From: Arthrobacter sp. Leaf234
GTDB lineage: Bacteria > Actinomycetota > Actinomycetes > Actinomycetales > Micrococcaceae
Reading direction: 5' to 3'
Assembly: GCF_001422665.1 (NCBI RefSeq)
Contig: NZ_LMLU01000001.1
Span: 726,797 to 790,796, forward strand
Length of the DNA stretch: 64,000 bases
Under the pieces are notes generated by a model that searched no databases, was not told where the DNA came from, and saw nothing but the letters and a program-made list of their open reading frames with translations. The translations under genes and the position numbers were made by a program. Position 1 is the first letter of the stretch. Every line of letters begins with the position of its first letter. Positions 16,766-25,018 of this stretch are shown here, one piece after another.

Positions 16766-17683
16766 ATGACCTCCGACAGCACGACAGGATCGACCGACCA
16801 GTACACCTTCCAGAACCCCGTCACGCGGTTCGAGAGCATCTCGCCGCCCGCGGAGCACACGGCTGAGCCGGGCCTCGAGTCGGACCTCGAGATCAAGGCC
16901 GACCGCGGGGAGACCTCCTACCGCGGCACCGGACGACTCGTGGGCCGCAAGGCGCTCATCACCGGCTCCGACTCCGGTATCGGTGCGGCCGTCGCCATCG
17001 CCTACGCGCGCGAGGGGGCCGACGTCGCCCTGTCCTACCTGCCCGAGGAGGAGGAGGACGCCCAGGTGGTCAAGGGCATCATCGAGGCCGAGGGCCGCAC
17101 CGCCGTCTGCATCCCCGGCGACCTGAAGGACCCCGCATACTGCACCTCGCTGGTGCAGCAGGCCGTCGACGGACTGGGTGGCCTCGACATCCTCGTGAAC
17201 AACGCGGGCAAGCAGGTAGCCGTGGAGTCCCTCGAGGAGCTGAGCGACGAGCAGCTCGACCACACGTACAAGACGAACATCTACTCGTTCTTCCGCGTCA
17301 CACGGGAAGCGCTCAAGCACCTGAAGCCCGGATCGGCGATCATCAACTCGACCTCCATCCAGGCCTACGAGCCCTCACCGACACTCGTGGACTACGCGAG
17401 CACGAAGGCCGCGATCAACAACTTCACGAAGGGGCTCGCGCAGCAGCTGGCGCCGAAGGGCATCCGCGTCAACGCCGTCGCCCCGGGTCCCATCTGGACA
17501 CCGCTGCAGCCCTCGGGCGGCCAGCCCGCGGAGGCGTTGCCCGAGTTCGGGAAGTCGACCCCGCTGGGCCGCGCGGGCCAGCCGACCGAACTGGCTCCGG
17601 CCTACGTGTTCCTGGCTTCCTCCGAGGCGAGCTACGTCCTCGGTGAGACCCTGAACGTCAACGGTGGGATGCCCTCGCCCTGA
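16766..17683 (+). CDS. General-stress SDR oxidoreductase (GSP39/YhdF-like)
   Basis: This 305-residue short-chain dehydrogenase has about 55 extra N-terminal residues (QYTFQNPVTRFESISPP), as in Gram-positive general stress SDRs. The NAD(P)-binding TGSDSGIG is at residues 66-73, NNAG follows near 150, and the catalytic Ser and YASTK lie near 195-215. It should oxidise or reduce a sugar or alcohol with NAD(P). ATG 16766 has AGGGAG eight bases upstream. Control through the motif at 16687 is likely, shared with the downstream convergent membrane protein gene. Confidence 0.88.
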   Translation: MTSDSTTGSTDQYTFQNPVTRFESISPPAEHTAEPGLESDLEIKADRGETSYRGTGRLVGRKALITGSDSGIGAAVAIAYAREGADVALSYLPEEEEDAQVVKGIIEAEGRTAVCIPGDLKDPAYCTSLVQQAVDGLGGLDILVNNAGKQVAVESLEELSDEQLDHTYKTNIYSFFRVTREALKHLKPGSAIINSTSIQAYEPSPTLVDYASTKAAINNFTKGLAQQLAPKGIRVNAVAPGPIWTPLQPSGGQPAEALPEFGKSTPLGRAGQPTELAPAYVFLASSEASYVLGETLNVNGGMPSP

Positions 17684-17697
17684 GTTCCGCGGCGCCG

Positions 17698-17741
17698 CAC
17701 GGAACAGCCCCGGACTCCAGAGGGTCCGGGGCTGTTCCGTG
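17698..17741. terminator. Bidirectional terminator, 18-bp perfect stem
   Basis: Arms 17698-17715 and 17724-17741 are perfectly complementary with an 8-nt loop, placed between the convergent SDR gene and the 17785-18909 gene. There is no T-tract on either side, which is common in GC-rich actinobacteria. Confidence 0.8.
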
Positions 17742-17784
17742 CTCTGCCGGAGGCCGGTGGCGGTTGCCCGCGTCCTCGACGCTC

Positions 17785-18909
17785 CTACGCCGCGTCCTCC
17801 AGTGCATCGAAGTCGGCGCGGTCGATCTTCCGGTGGTAGCGCATCCCTGCAAGGCCGCCGAGGATCGCACCCACCAGTGCGATGGCCGCGACGACGAGCA
17901 GGCCGATCAGGCCCGGACCCGTCAGGTCCTGCGCAGAGGGGACGCCGAGTCCCTGGAAGCGCTCGGTCACGTTGGCCTGGTTGCCGATGATGAAGCCGAC
18001 CACGGCGAGGACGATCGCGATGATGACGGCCCACAGCCAGACGGCGAGGCCCTGCTTGACTCCGCTGAAGCGGGCCATCCGCCCCGCCACGTATCCTCCG
18101 GCGTAGTAGGAGACCAGGAGGATGACGCCGAGCACCACGGCGGCCGTGATGCCCGTGCTCTGGGCTTCGGTGGACCCGCTCGCGAGATCCGACGTCGAGA
18201 GGTTCGCGCCGTAGCCGAACGCGCCGGCGATCGCCCCCACGAGGGCGGAGAGCAGCACGAACATGCCCGTCGCCGTGAGCCACCCGAAGAAGGCGGAGCC
18301 GAACTTCATGCCGCCGAAGTGCTCCTTCTCGCGCTGGTGGACCAGTTTGCGGTCCTCGAGGCTCGGCAGCCCGGACCCGGACCCCGCAACGGCGCCGGCG
18401 GTGGCGGTGCGCGGGAAGTGGCGGTCCTTCCCGCGGTCCTCGTCGTGCGCCTTGGACGCGGTGACGGGTGCCACCTGCGGATGGACCTGCGTCGGCGGCT
18501 GGGCGTCCCGCGAGGACGCCGGTTCCCGCGATGCCGCGACCGGCGTCGGGCGGGTGTGCTCGCGGGTGGACGTGTCCTTCGACGACCGGTCCTCCGGGGA
18601 CGGGTCGGAGTACATGCCCGGCACGTAGTCGCCGCTCGTGTCCTCCTCGGCGGAGTAGCCACCGGGCACGTAGTCGCCGGTGCCGCCGTCGTTGCCGGAG
18701 CGGGTGGCTCCGCTCGCCCGGTCGCTGCCGGTCCCGCTACGTGATCCAGCGCCGGCCCCACTGCCGGTGTCGGTCCGCCCGGCGCTGCTCGCCCCCGCAC
18801 CGGACCTGCCGGTGTCCATCAGCTCGGTGGGGGACTCGACGTGCCGGGGGCCGTCGTCGTCCGCGGCCCGGCGCTCGCCGTCGGTGTTCCCTGTTCCTGG
18901 TGTACTCAC
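17785..18909 (-). CDS. Four-helix YrzE-like membrane protein with long disordered N-terminus
   Basis: Residues 1-200 are Gly/Ser/Asp/Arg-rich and probably disordered, with two copies of GDYVPGxY (78-85 and 93-100). Residues 205-230, 255-278, 288-309 and 334-356 are hydrophobic helices resembling TIGR04086/YrzE-type membrane proteins of unknown role. A GGAGGACCAGTG SD precedes ATG 18909. The TAAGC-N3-CTTAGC motif at 18941-18954, shared with the SDR gene, suggests stress-linked expression. The tyrosine-containing repeats might be docking or modification sites; that is speculative. Confidence 0.7.
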   Translation of the reverse strand: MSTPGTGNTDGERRAADDDGPRHVESPTELMDTGRSGAGASSAGRTDTGSGAGAGSRSGTGSDRASGATRSGNDGGTGDYVPGGYSAEEDTSGDYVPGMYSDPSPEDRSSKDTSTREHTRPTPVAASREPASSRDAQPPTQVHPQVAPVTASKAHDEDRGKDRHFPRTATAGAVAGSGSGLPSLEDRKLVHQREKEHFGGMKFGSAFFGWLTATGMFVLLSALVGAIAGAFGYGANLSTSDLASGSTEAQSTGITAAVVLGVILLVSYYAGGYVAGRMARFSGVKQGLAVWLWAVIIAIVLAVVGFIIGNQANVTERFQGLGVPSAQDLTGPGLIGLLVVAAIALVGAILGGLAGMRYHRKIDRADFDALEDAA

Positions 18910-18940
18910 TGGTCCTCCTGATCTCAGGGCCCTCGGGCTC

Positions 18941-18954
18941 GCTAAGTTGGCTTA
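18941..18954 (-). promoter_or_regulatory. Second copy of TAAGC-N3-CTTAGC
   Basis: On the minus strand this reads TAAGCCAACTTAGC, 32 bp before ATG 18909. It matches the 16687 copy at all 11 fixed positions and in orientation. An AT-rich GGATAC just before it could be the -10 box, putting the motif near the transcription start. Confidence 0.5.
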
Positions 18955-19038
18955 GTATCCGTCACAGTATTCCACGCGACGCCGCGCAGGAGCCGTTCCG
19001 CGGCGTCGCGTCGCGCAGCCGGATGCGAGACTTGAACC

Positions 19039-19539
19039 ATGGATCTCCAGGTGTTCATGACGGTCGTGTGCGGCGCGCTCATCGCGGTGGGTGTCGCGGG
19101 AGTGGTGGTGCCGGTCCTGCCGGGGAGCGTCCTCATCATCGTCTCGCTGCTGGCCTGGGCGCTGACGGTGGCGAGTACCGAGGGCTGGGTGGTCTTCGCG
19201 ATCGGCACCGTCCTGGCCGGAGCCGGTCTCGCAGCCGGGATCGTGCTCACCGGCAGGACCCTCAAGCAGCGGAAGATCCCGGGCAGGTCCGTGACCATCG
19301 GCGTCCTGCTGGGCATCGTGGGCATGTTCGTCATCCCCGTCGTGGGCCTGTTCGTCGGCTTCGCCGTCGGACTCTTCGCCAGCGAGTACGCGCGGCAGCG
19401 TGACTCCCGCGCCGCCCTGACCTCGAGCCTGCACGCCCTGAAGGCCACGGGCCTCGGCATCCTCGCCGAACTGGCCCTCGCCTGCCTGGCCGGCACCACG
19501 TGGGTCATCGGGGTCTGGGTCTACTTCGCCACCGCCTGA
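19039..19539 (+). CDS. DUF456 membrane protein
   Basis: A 166-residue protein of four hydrophobic segments separated by glycine-rich turns (GVVVPVLPGSVLIIVSLLAWAL, then VGMFVIPVVGLFVGFAVGLF), which is the DUF456 pattern. It also has the cytoplasmic SEYARQRDSRAAL helix typical of the family. Function is unknown. A -10-like GAGACT six bases before ATG suggests a leaderless message. Confidence 0.8.
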   Translation: MDLQVFMTVVCGALIAVGVAGVVVPVLPGSVLIIVSLLAWALTVASTEGWVVFAIGTVLAGAGLAAGIVLTGRTLKQRKIPGRSVTIGVLLGIVGMFVIPVVGLFVGFAVGLFASEYARQRDSRAALTSSLHALKATGLGILAELALACLAGTTWVIGVWVYFATA

Positions 19540-19607
19540 GACCGGTCCGCACCCGGCCGCTCCGCGGTGCATCCGTGCCGCACCGGCCCTCGGCTCGCCG
19601 GCGCGGC

Positions 19608-19632
19608 CCTGACCGCGGCGCTCGCGGTCAGG
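19608..19632. terminator. Bidirectional terminator overlapping the GH15 stop codon
   Basis: CCTGACCGCG (19608-19617) and CGCGGTCAGG (19623-19632) form a perfect 10-bp stem with a 5-nt loop between the convergent DUF456 and GH15 genes. The right arm includes the GH15 stop codon. Confidence 0.7.
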
Positions 19633-21397
19633 ACTTCCCCGAGATGGCCAGCGCGGCGACGATCAGCGCCAGGTGGCTGAGCCCCTGCGGCACGTTGCCC
19701 ATGAAGGACAGGTCATCGGGATCGATCATCTCGGCCATGATCCCGACGTCGTTGGCGAGCGGGAGGAGCTCCTCCATCAGATCCACCGCTTCGTCGCGCC
19801 GGCCGACGGCGACGAGCGCCGACACCATCCAGTACGCGCAGGCGACGAACGTGGCCTCCTCGTCCTGCATGCCGCTGTACCGGTAGAGGAGGGGGCCCGC
19901 CCCGAGCTCGGCGCGCAGGGCGTCGATGGTGGAGGACATGCGCGACCCCGTGTCGAAGCCGCTCATGGCGTGCAGGAGGATCGAGGCATCGAGGTCGGTG
20001 GAACCCGGGTACCAGACGTAGCTCTGCCGCTCCTCGGACCAGCCGTGCTCCTGCACCCAGTCCCGGATGCGGTCCCGCTCGGCCTCCCACCGCTCCACCG
20101 GTCCCTGCAACTGCCCGTGCTCGACGAGGAGGACCGCGCAGCGCAGGGCGTTCCAGCATCCGAGCTTCGAGGTGACGTAGTGCCGTTCCTCGGGCAGCTC
20201 CCACATCCCTGCGTCCCGGCGCTGCCAGATGTCGCAGGTCAGATCCGCGAGGTCCGCGAGCTGCCGCATGGTCGCGGGGTCGAGCACGTGACCCGCCTGC
20301 ACGTACTGCCAGACGACGTCGAAGACGTCGCCGAAGACACCGAGCTGCAACTGGCCCGCGGCGGGGTTGCCGTCCACGACCGGTCCGATGTGCCGCCAGC
20401 CGGTGAGGTCCGGGCGTTCCGTCCCCTCCGGGACCTCACCGTTCAGGCGCGTGAACACCTCGAGGTCGGATCCCTGGGAGCGGAGGTTCTTGAGCATCCA
20501 GGACACCGCGGCGTGGACCTCCTCGCGGAGTCCCGCGCGCGTGAGCGCATGGAGCGTGTAGGCCGTGTCCCGCACCCAGGCGTAGCGGTAGTCCCAGTTC
20601 TTTCCGCCGGCGGCACTCTCCGGGAGCGAGGTGGTCGCCGCCGCGGCGATCGATCCGGACGGGCTGTGCAGCAGCAGCTTCAGCGTGAGGGCGCTGCGCA
20701 GCACCGCGTGGCGGTAGTCGCCGTCGTACGCGAAGCTGTCGGACCACGCCTGCCAGTTGCGGATGGTGCGGTCCACGCCGTCGTCGATGGTCTGCGGGTC
20801 CGGGAGGGGCAACGGCTCACCGTGCGTGGACACGACGGCGACGAGGTGGCGCGATCCCACCGAGGTGGTGAAAGCGCCGTCGATCGACCGGGCGGAGGCA
20901 GTCTTCACGCCGTGGTCGATGCCGCGAATGCCCAGTGCGACGGCATCGACGCGGAGGATGGGGCCCCCGGGACCGCTGTCCACCCACGGCGAGGCCGTGC
21001 CGAAGCAGGTCCCCGGCGCCACGGACCAGGCCATCTCCACGGAGCCGGTGAGGCCGTCGACGCGGCGGGCGAGTTCTCCCCAGGGGAGACGACCCGCCAC
21101 GCCGGTGTTCAGCGAGTCCGTGACGCGGACGGTCCCGGTGTCCGTGGTGTACGTGGTCTCCAGGACATTCGACCCGTCGGCGTACCGGCGCTCCACCGAG
21201 AATCCGCCCCTGGGGGCGAGGGCCATGAAGCCCTCGTCGGCGTCGAGCAGTCGGGCGAAGGACGGCGTCGAATCGAGGTCCGGTGTGGGGTACCAGTCGA
21301 TGGAGCCGTCCAGCGCCACGAGGGCGACGGTGCGGCCGTCCCCGATGGCCGCGTAGGAGCGGATATCGGCGAAACCGTCCGCGTCACGGAATGCGAT
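19628..21397 (-). CDS. GH15 glucoamylase/trehalase-family hydrolase, probable ATC start
   Basis: A glycoside hydrolase family 15 enzyme that releases glucose from alpha-glucans, or cleaves trehalose as in mycobacteria. The N-terminal beta-domain has DIRSYAAIGDGRTVALVALDGSIDW. The catalytic (alpha/alpha)6 domain carries NWDYRYAWVRDTAYTLHALT and the C-terminal EEATFVACAYWMVSALV with a catalytic Glu. The first canonical start, GTG 21319, would delete most of the conserved N-terminal motif. The frame continues 26 codons upstream to ATC at 21397, which has GGGAGGA seven bases before it and no ATG, GTG or TTG in reach. I therefore place the start at ATC (589 residues). It lies 43 bp after a small gene in the same direction. 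Confidence 0.75.
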   Translation of the reverse strand: MAFRDADGFADIRSYAAIGDGRTVALVALDGSIDWYPTPDLDSTPSFARLLDADEGFMALAPRGGFSVERRYADGSNVLETTYTTDTGTVRVTDSLNTGVAGRLPWGELARRVDGLTGSVEMAWSVAPGTCFGTASPWVDSGPGGPILRVDAVALGIRGIDHGVKTASARSIDGAFTTSVGSRHLVAVVSTHGEPLPLPDPQTIDDGVDRTIRNWQAWSDSFAYDGDYRHAVLRSALTLKLLLHSPSGSIAAAATTSLPESAAGGKNWDYRYAWVRDTAYTLHALTRAGLREEVHAAVSWMLKNLRSQGSDLEVFTRLNGEVPEGTERPDLTGWRHIGPVVDGNPAAGQLQLGVFGDVFDVVWQYVQAGHVLDPATMRQLADLADLTCDIWQRRDAGMWELPEERHYVTSKLGCWNALRCAVLLVEHGQLQGPVERWEAERDRIRDWVQEHGWSEERQSYVWYPGSTDLDASILLHAMSGFDTGSRMSSTIDALRAELGAGPLLYRYSGMQDEEATFVACAYWMVSALVAVGRRDEAVDLMEELLPLANDVGIMAEMIDPDDLSFMGNVPQGLSHLALIVAALAISGKS

Positions 21398-21440
21398 GGC
21401 CGTTCCTCCCTGCCGTTGTTCGTGCCTGCCGGCTGACGGG

Positions 21441-21554
21441 CTACTTTCCCTTGAAGCGCGTCTTGTCGGCGCGCGGGGCCTGCCCGTTGGTGCGCTTGGC
21501 CAGGACGCGGGAGGCGATGACGGGCACCAGGGCCCACAGGATCTTCTTCAGCAT
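21441..21554 (-). CDS. 37-residue conserved small basic protein
   Basis: Reads MLKKILWALVPVIASRVLAKR, then a basic, proline-containing tail ending RFKGK. One short hydrophobic helix followed by positive charge suggests a membrane-associated peptide. AGAGGA eight bases before ATG is a good SD. It directly precedes the GH15 gene, so the pair may be an operon. Function unknown. Confidence 0.55.
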   Translation of the reverse strand: MLKKILWALVPVIASRVLAKRTNGQAPRADKTRFKGK

Positions 21555-21605
21555 GATGATGTCCTCTGCTCGGGAGCCGGCGGCGGTGATCGCCGGACTG
21601 TTTCA

Positions 21606-23114
21606 TCAGTCTACGTACTGTTCCCCTGCGGTCCGTCCCTCGGTGACGAAGTCCCGCAGCGCGTGCAGCTGTGCCTGTCGTGCCACCGGGTTGAGGTACA
21701 TCATGTGGCCGGCCTCGTGGTAGTGGTGCGTGAAGCGAGCACGGGCGGCGTCGTCGAGGTTCATGTGGGCCCAGACGTACTCGGCGGCGAAGTGCGGCGT
21801 CGCACCGTCGTGGTAGCCGTAGTCCACGTGCACGCGCAGCGCGGGATTGTGCACGAGCAGGCGCTCGAGAACACCCGAGACGTCCACCGGGGCGCCCTCG
21901 AACGTGCGGTAGCTCCACGGCTGCACCCGGGCGGTGAGGATCTCGTACGGGAGATCGTTCTCGTAGCCCAGTTCGGCGCGCACGTAGTGGTTCATGGCCG
22001 CCGAGTACGGGCCCGTGATCGCACGGATGCTCGGGTCCTCGAAGGAGTCGGACGCCTGGAGGTTGGCCGGACGGGCGGCGAACCGTCCGTCGATACGACC
22101 GACGGCGAGTCCTTCCGAGCGCAGGATCTCCGCCGCGAACTCGTGGTACGCCCAGCGGAAGTTCGAGCGGCGGATGAATCCGGCGTCGAGCGTCGTGATG
22201 GCCTGCAGCCGCGTCACCGTCTCCTCGTACTCCTCGGGCGTGAGCCGGCTGCCCTGCGTGAGGGCGAAACCGAAGTCCCGGGCCGCGTACTCCTCCGCCT
22301 CGCGGACGACGTCGGCGAGCTCACGGTCGCCGTGGCGGCCGTGGTAGTGCGCGATCGCGGCGTACGTGGGCAGATGCAGGGCGTAGGGGAGGTCACTGCC
22401 GGGGAAGAAGCGCAGGGTCGACATGTTCAGCACCGTCGAGATGAGGCCCAGGCCGTTGACGGCCATGCCGTACGCGTCGAAGAGCCGGCCGGCGACGGCG
22501 ACGGCGCGCAACGTCCCGTAGGACTCCCCGACGAGGTACTTCGGCGACAGCCAGCGGTTGTTGCGCGTGGTCCAGAGACGGATCACCTCGGCCACCAGGT
22601 CGCGGTCCTGGATGAAGGCGTGGAACTCGTCGGCCTCCTCGCCCTCGACGACCCGCGAGAACCCGGTGTTCACCGGATCGATCATCACGAGGTCGCTGGA
22701 TTCGAGCAGGCTGTCCGGGTTGTCGACGAGCCCGAAGGGGGCCGGCGTCATGGACCCGACGTCGCCGGAGTCCACCAGGCGCGGGCCGAGGAGGCCCAGG
22801 TGGAGCCAGACGGAGGCCGACCCGGGCCCGCCGTTGAAGGCGAAGGTGACCGGGCGCCCGGGTTCGGCGTCCTGCTTGGTGTACGCGGCGACGAAGATCT
22901 CGGCCTTCGGCTTGAAGCCGTCGGCCTTCCCGTTCTTCGTCTCCTCGCGCCGCAGCACCAGGCGGCCCGTGGTCGTGGTGTACCTCAGGCCGGACGGTGC
23001 CGTGTGCTCCCGGACGGCGAAGTCGTCCGAGACGTCCTTCGTGTCCGCGACGCCCGCGCCCTTCCGCGCATCGGTCGCCGTCGTTCCTGGTGTGTCCTGC
23101 GTCTCGTCAGCCAT
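21606..23114 (-). CDS. S10-family serine carboxypeptidase-like protein
   Basis: A 502-residue alpha/beta-hydrolase of the S10 type. FAFNGGPGSASVWLHLGLLGP provides the oxyanion region, GESYGT holds the nucleophilic Ser, VDYGYHDGATP the Asp, and HYHEAGHMMYLN the His. No clear signal peptide is present, so it is probably cytosolic, as for many actinobacterial S10 homologues. It would trim C-terminal residues from peptides. -10 TAGTCT six bases before ATG 23114 marks a leaderless mRNA. Confidence 0.88.
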   Translation of the reverse strand: MADETQDTPGTTATDARKGAGVADTKDVSDDFAVREHTAPSGLRYTTTTGRLVLRREETKNGKADGFKPKAEIFVAAYTKQDAEPGRPVTFAFNGGPGSASVWLHLGLLGPRLVDSGDVGSMTPAPFGLVDNPDSLLESSDLVMIDPVNTGFSRVVEGEEADEFHAFIQDRDLVAEVIRLWTTRNNRWLSPKYLVGESYGTLRAVAVAGRLFDAYGMAVNGLGLISTVLNMSTLRFFPGSDLPYALHLPTYAAIAHYHGRHGDRELADVVREAEEYAARDFGFALTQGSRLTPEEYEETVTRLQAITTLDAGFIRRSNFRWAYHEFAAEILRSEGLAVGRIDGRFAARPANLQASDSFEDPSIRAITGPYSAAMNHYVRAELGYENDLPYEILTARVQPWSYRTFEGAPVDVSGVLERLLVHNPALRVHVDYGYHDGATPHFAAEYVWAHMNLDDAARARFTHHYHEAGHMMYLNPVARQAQLHALRDFVTEGRTAGEQYVD

Positions 23115-23150
23115 GGCAGAAGACTACCGGTAGTTCCCAGAGGCAACAGC

Positions 23151-24752
23151 TCAAGTGTCGGCCGGAGTCGCCTCGCGCCGCGCGGCAGGTCCGGTGGCCC
23201 CGCCCTGCTCCGGTGAGGAGGATGCGGATCCCTCCGTCGCGGGTGCTCCGACGGCCCCTGCGTCGCGCTCCCAGACCCGGTTCTGCTGGGGCTTGGAGAA
23301 GAAGAGTGCGGCCGCGAAGCCGATGAGCACGACGACGGCGGGGAGATAGAGGGACTGGCCCATGGACAGGGCATAGCCCGCCTTCGCCTCGTCGGGAAGG
23401 GCGCCGCCGGGGGTCGCGGTCATTCCTCCACCGCCCATGTTCGCCATGAGCCGTGACTGCATGATCGCTGCGATGGCGGCGCTGCCGAGGACCGCACCCA
23501 TCTGGCGGGTGGTGTTGTAGACCCCCGACCCGGCACCGGCCAGTGACGGAGCCAGGTTGCGGGTGGCGGTGAGCGACACGGGAGCCCAGATGCCCGCACT
23601 CGAGAGGCCGAGCAGGGAGATGGGCAGGAGCAGCTGCCAGAGGGCGACGTCCGGAGTGAGGATCGAGCCGAGCCAGAAGAGGGCGGCGGACATCCCCGCG
23701 AATCCGGCCACGGCCATGAACTTCGGGTTGTTGCGCTGCACGAACTTCCCGACGAACGGAGCGAGGACACCCGAGATCACGGCCATCGGCGTGAGCAGGA
23801 GGGCGGCCTGCGTGGGCGAGAGGCCGCGGACGGTCTGCGCATAGAGCATGAGCGGCAGGGTCATGGTGGTGATGGAAAAACCCATCGCGGTGATCGAGGT
23901 GTTGGCCAGCGAGAAGTTGCGGTCGCCGAAGAGGCGGAGCGGCACGAGGGGTTCACCACGGTTGATGCGCTGCCAGACCACGAAGGCGACGAGCAGCACG
24001 ATTCCCGTGATGATGAGCGACCACACCGACAGGGGGCCGGCGATGGTGCCCCAGTCGTAGCTCTCCCCCTCCTGGATGCCGAACACCAGGCAGAAGAGGC
24101 CCGCCGCGCTGAGGAAGACCCCGAGCATGTCGAAGCGGTGCGAGGTGGTGGGGAGTGTGGGTACGAGACGTGAGGCGAGGATGAACCCGACGACACCGAC
24201 CGGCACGTTGATGAAGAAGATCCATTCCCAGCCCGCGGAGTCGACCAGGACGCCGCCGAGGACGGGGCCGACGAGCGTGGCGATGCCGGCGACCGAACCC
24301 CACAGGCCCATGGCAGCGCCGCGGCGCTCGGGCGGGAAGATCCGCGTGATCACGGACATCGTCTGCGGCGTCATGAGCGCGGCCCCGAGGCCCTGCAGCA
24401 CGCGGGCGATGATCAGTGCCTCGACGGTGCCGGACAGGCCGCACCAGGCGCTGGAGAGCGTGAAGACGACAAGCCCCACGAGGTAGATGCGCTTCGGTCC
24501 GAAGCGGTCCCCGAGCCTGCCGGTCACGAGGAGCGGCACGGCGTACGCCAGCAGGTAGGCACTGGTCACCCAGATGACGCTGTCGATACCCGCGTCCAGC
24601 CCGGCCATGATGGCCGGCGTCGCCACGGAGACGATCGTCGAGTCGACGAGGATCATGAAGAACCCGATGACGAGCGACCACAGGGCGGGCCACGGCCGGA
24701 CGTCGTCGTTCTGGGGCTGGGCAGGGGCTTCCTGCCGGGAATTGCTGGACAT
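23151..24752 (-). CDS. DHA2-family (EmrB/QacA) drug:H+ exporter
   Basis: A 533-residue transporter with 14 predicted helices. VTGRLGDRFGPKRIYLVGL is motif A, ARVLQGLGAALMTPQTMSVI is in helix 4, and GPVLGGVLVD is antiporter motif C. Family members expel cationic drugs and dyes with protons. A -10 TAGTCT seven bases before ATG 24752 supports this start over the in-frame ATG at 24794 and indicates a leaderless mRNA. No TetR or MarR gene lies next to it. Confidence 0.88.
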   Translation of the reverse strand: MSSNSRQEAPAQPQNDDVRPWPALWSLVIGFFMILVDSTIVSVATPAIMAGLDAGIDSVIWVTSAYLLAYAVPLLVTGRLGDRFGPKRIYLVGLVVFTLSSAWCGLSGTVEALIIARVLQGLGAALMTPQTMSVITRIFPPERRGAAMGLWGSVAGIATLVGPVLGGVLVDSAGWEWIFFINVPVGVVGFILASRLVPTLPTTSHRFDMLGVFLSAAGLFCLVFGIQEGESYDWGTIAGPLSVWSLIITGIVLLVAFVVWQRINRGEPLVPLRLFGDRNFSLANTSITAMGFSITTMTLPLMLYAQTVRGLSPTQAALLLTPMAVISGVLAPFVGKFVQRNNPKFMAVAGFAGMSAALFWLGSILTPDVALWQLLLPISLLGLSSAGIWAPVSLTATRNLAPSLAGAGSGVYNTTRQMGAVLGSAAIAAIMQSRLMANMGGGGMTATPGGALPDEAKAGYALSMGQSLYLPAVVVLIGFAAALFFSKPQQNRVWERDAGAVGAPATEGSASSSPEQGGATGPAARREATPADT

Positions 24753-24813
24753 GGGGAGAAGACTACTCCCGGCCGCTGACACCCCGGTGCGCACCGGGGC
24801 GGCGGACGGCGCT

Positions 24814-24843
24814 TTGGGATCAAGCCGCCCTTCTGGGTACAGT
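24814..24843 (+). promoter_or_regulatory. Promoter of the tRNA-Ala gene
   Basis: TTGGGA (24814-24819) and TACAGT (24838-24843) are separated by 18 bp and end 23 bp before the mature tRNA 5' end. Confidence 0.6.
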
Positions 24844-24866
24844 ATGGGTGTTCGGCAGAGGTGTCC

Positions 24867-24939
24867 GGGGCTTTAGCTCAGTTGGTAGAGCGTTTCGTTC
24901 GCAATGAAAAGGTCGGGGGTTCGATTCCCCCAAGCTCCA
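24867..24939 (+). tRNA. tRNA-Ala (anticodon CGC)
   Basis: A 73-nt cloverleaf. The acceptor stem GGGGCTT pairs with AAGCTCC (one G-U), the D arm is GCTC...GAGC, the anticodon loop is TTCGCAA with CGC, and the T arm is GGGGG-TTCGATT-CCCCC. The discriminator is A and CCA is not encoded. Confidence 0.95.
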
Positions 24940-24949
24940 CAGTTCCCGT

Positions 24950-25000
24950 CCACGGACGAAGCGAGGCCCCTGGTCACCAGGGGCCTCGCTTCGTCCGTGG
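24950..25000. terminator. 25-bp perfect hairpin between the tRNA and a convergent gene
   Basis: Arms 24950-24974 and 24976-25000 are fully complementary around a single central C at 24975. It follows the tRNA by 10 bp and faces the 3' end of the convergent gene at 25019, so it can terminate both transcripts. Confidence 0.85.
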
Positions 25001-25018
25001 TGCAGCGGTGTGGTCAGG

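Noticed and set aside
24782-24799. 18-bp palindrome CCCCGGTGCGCACCGGGG before the tRNA
   Set aside because: No gene end faces it and it is all G/C with no loop; could be an operator, but there is no support, so it is not listed.
24867-24939. The tRNA gene as an integration site
   Set aside because: No integrase and no repeat of the tRNA 3' end were found in the window.
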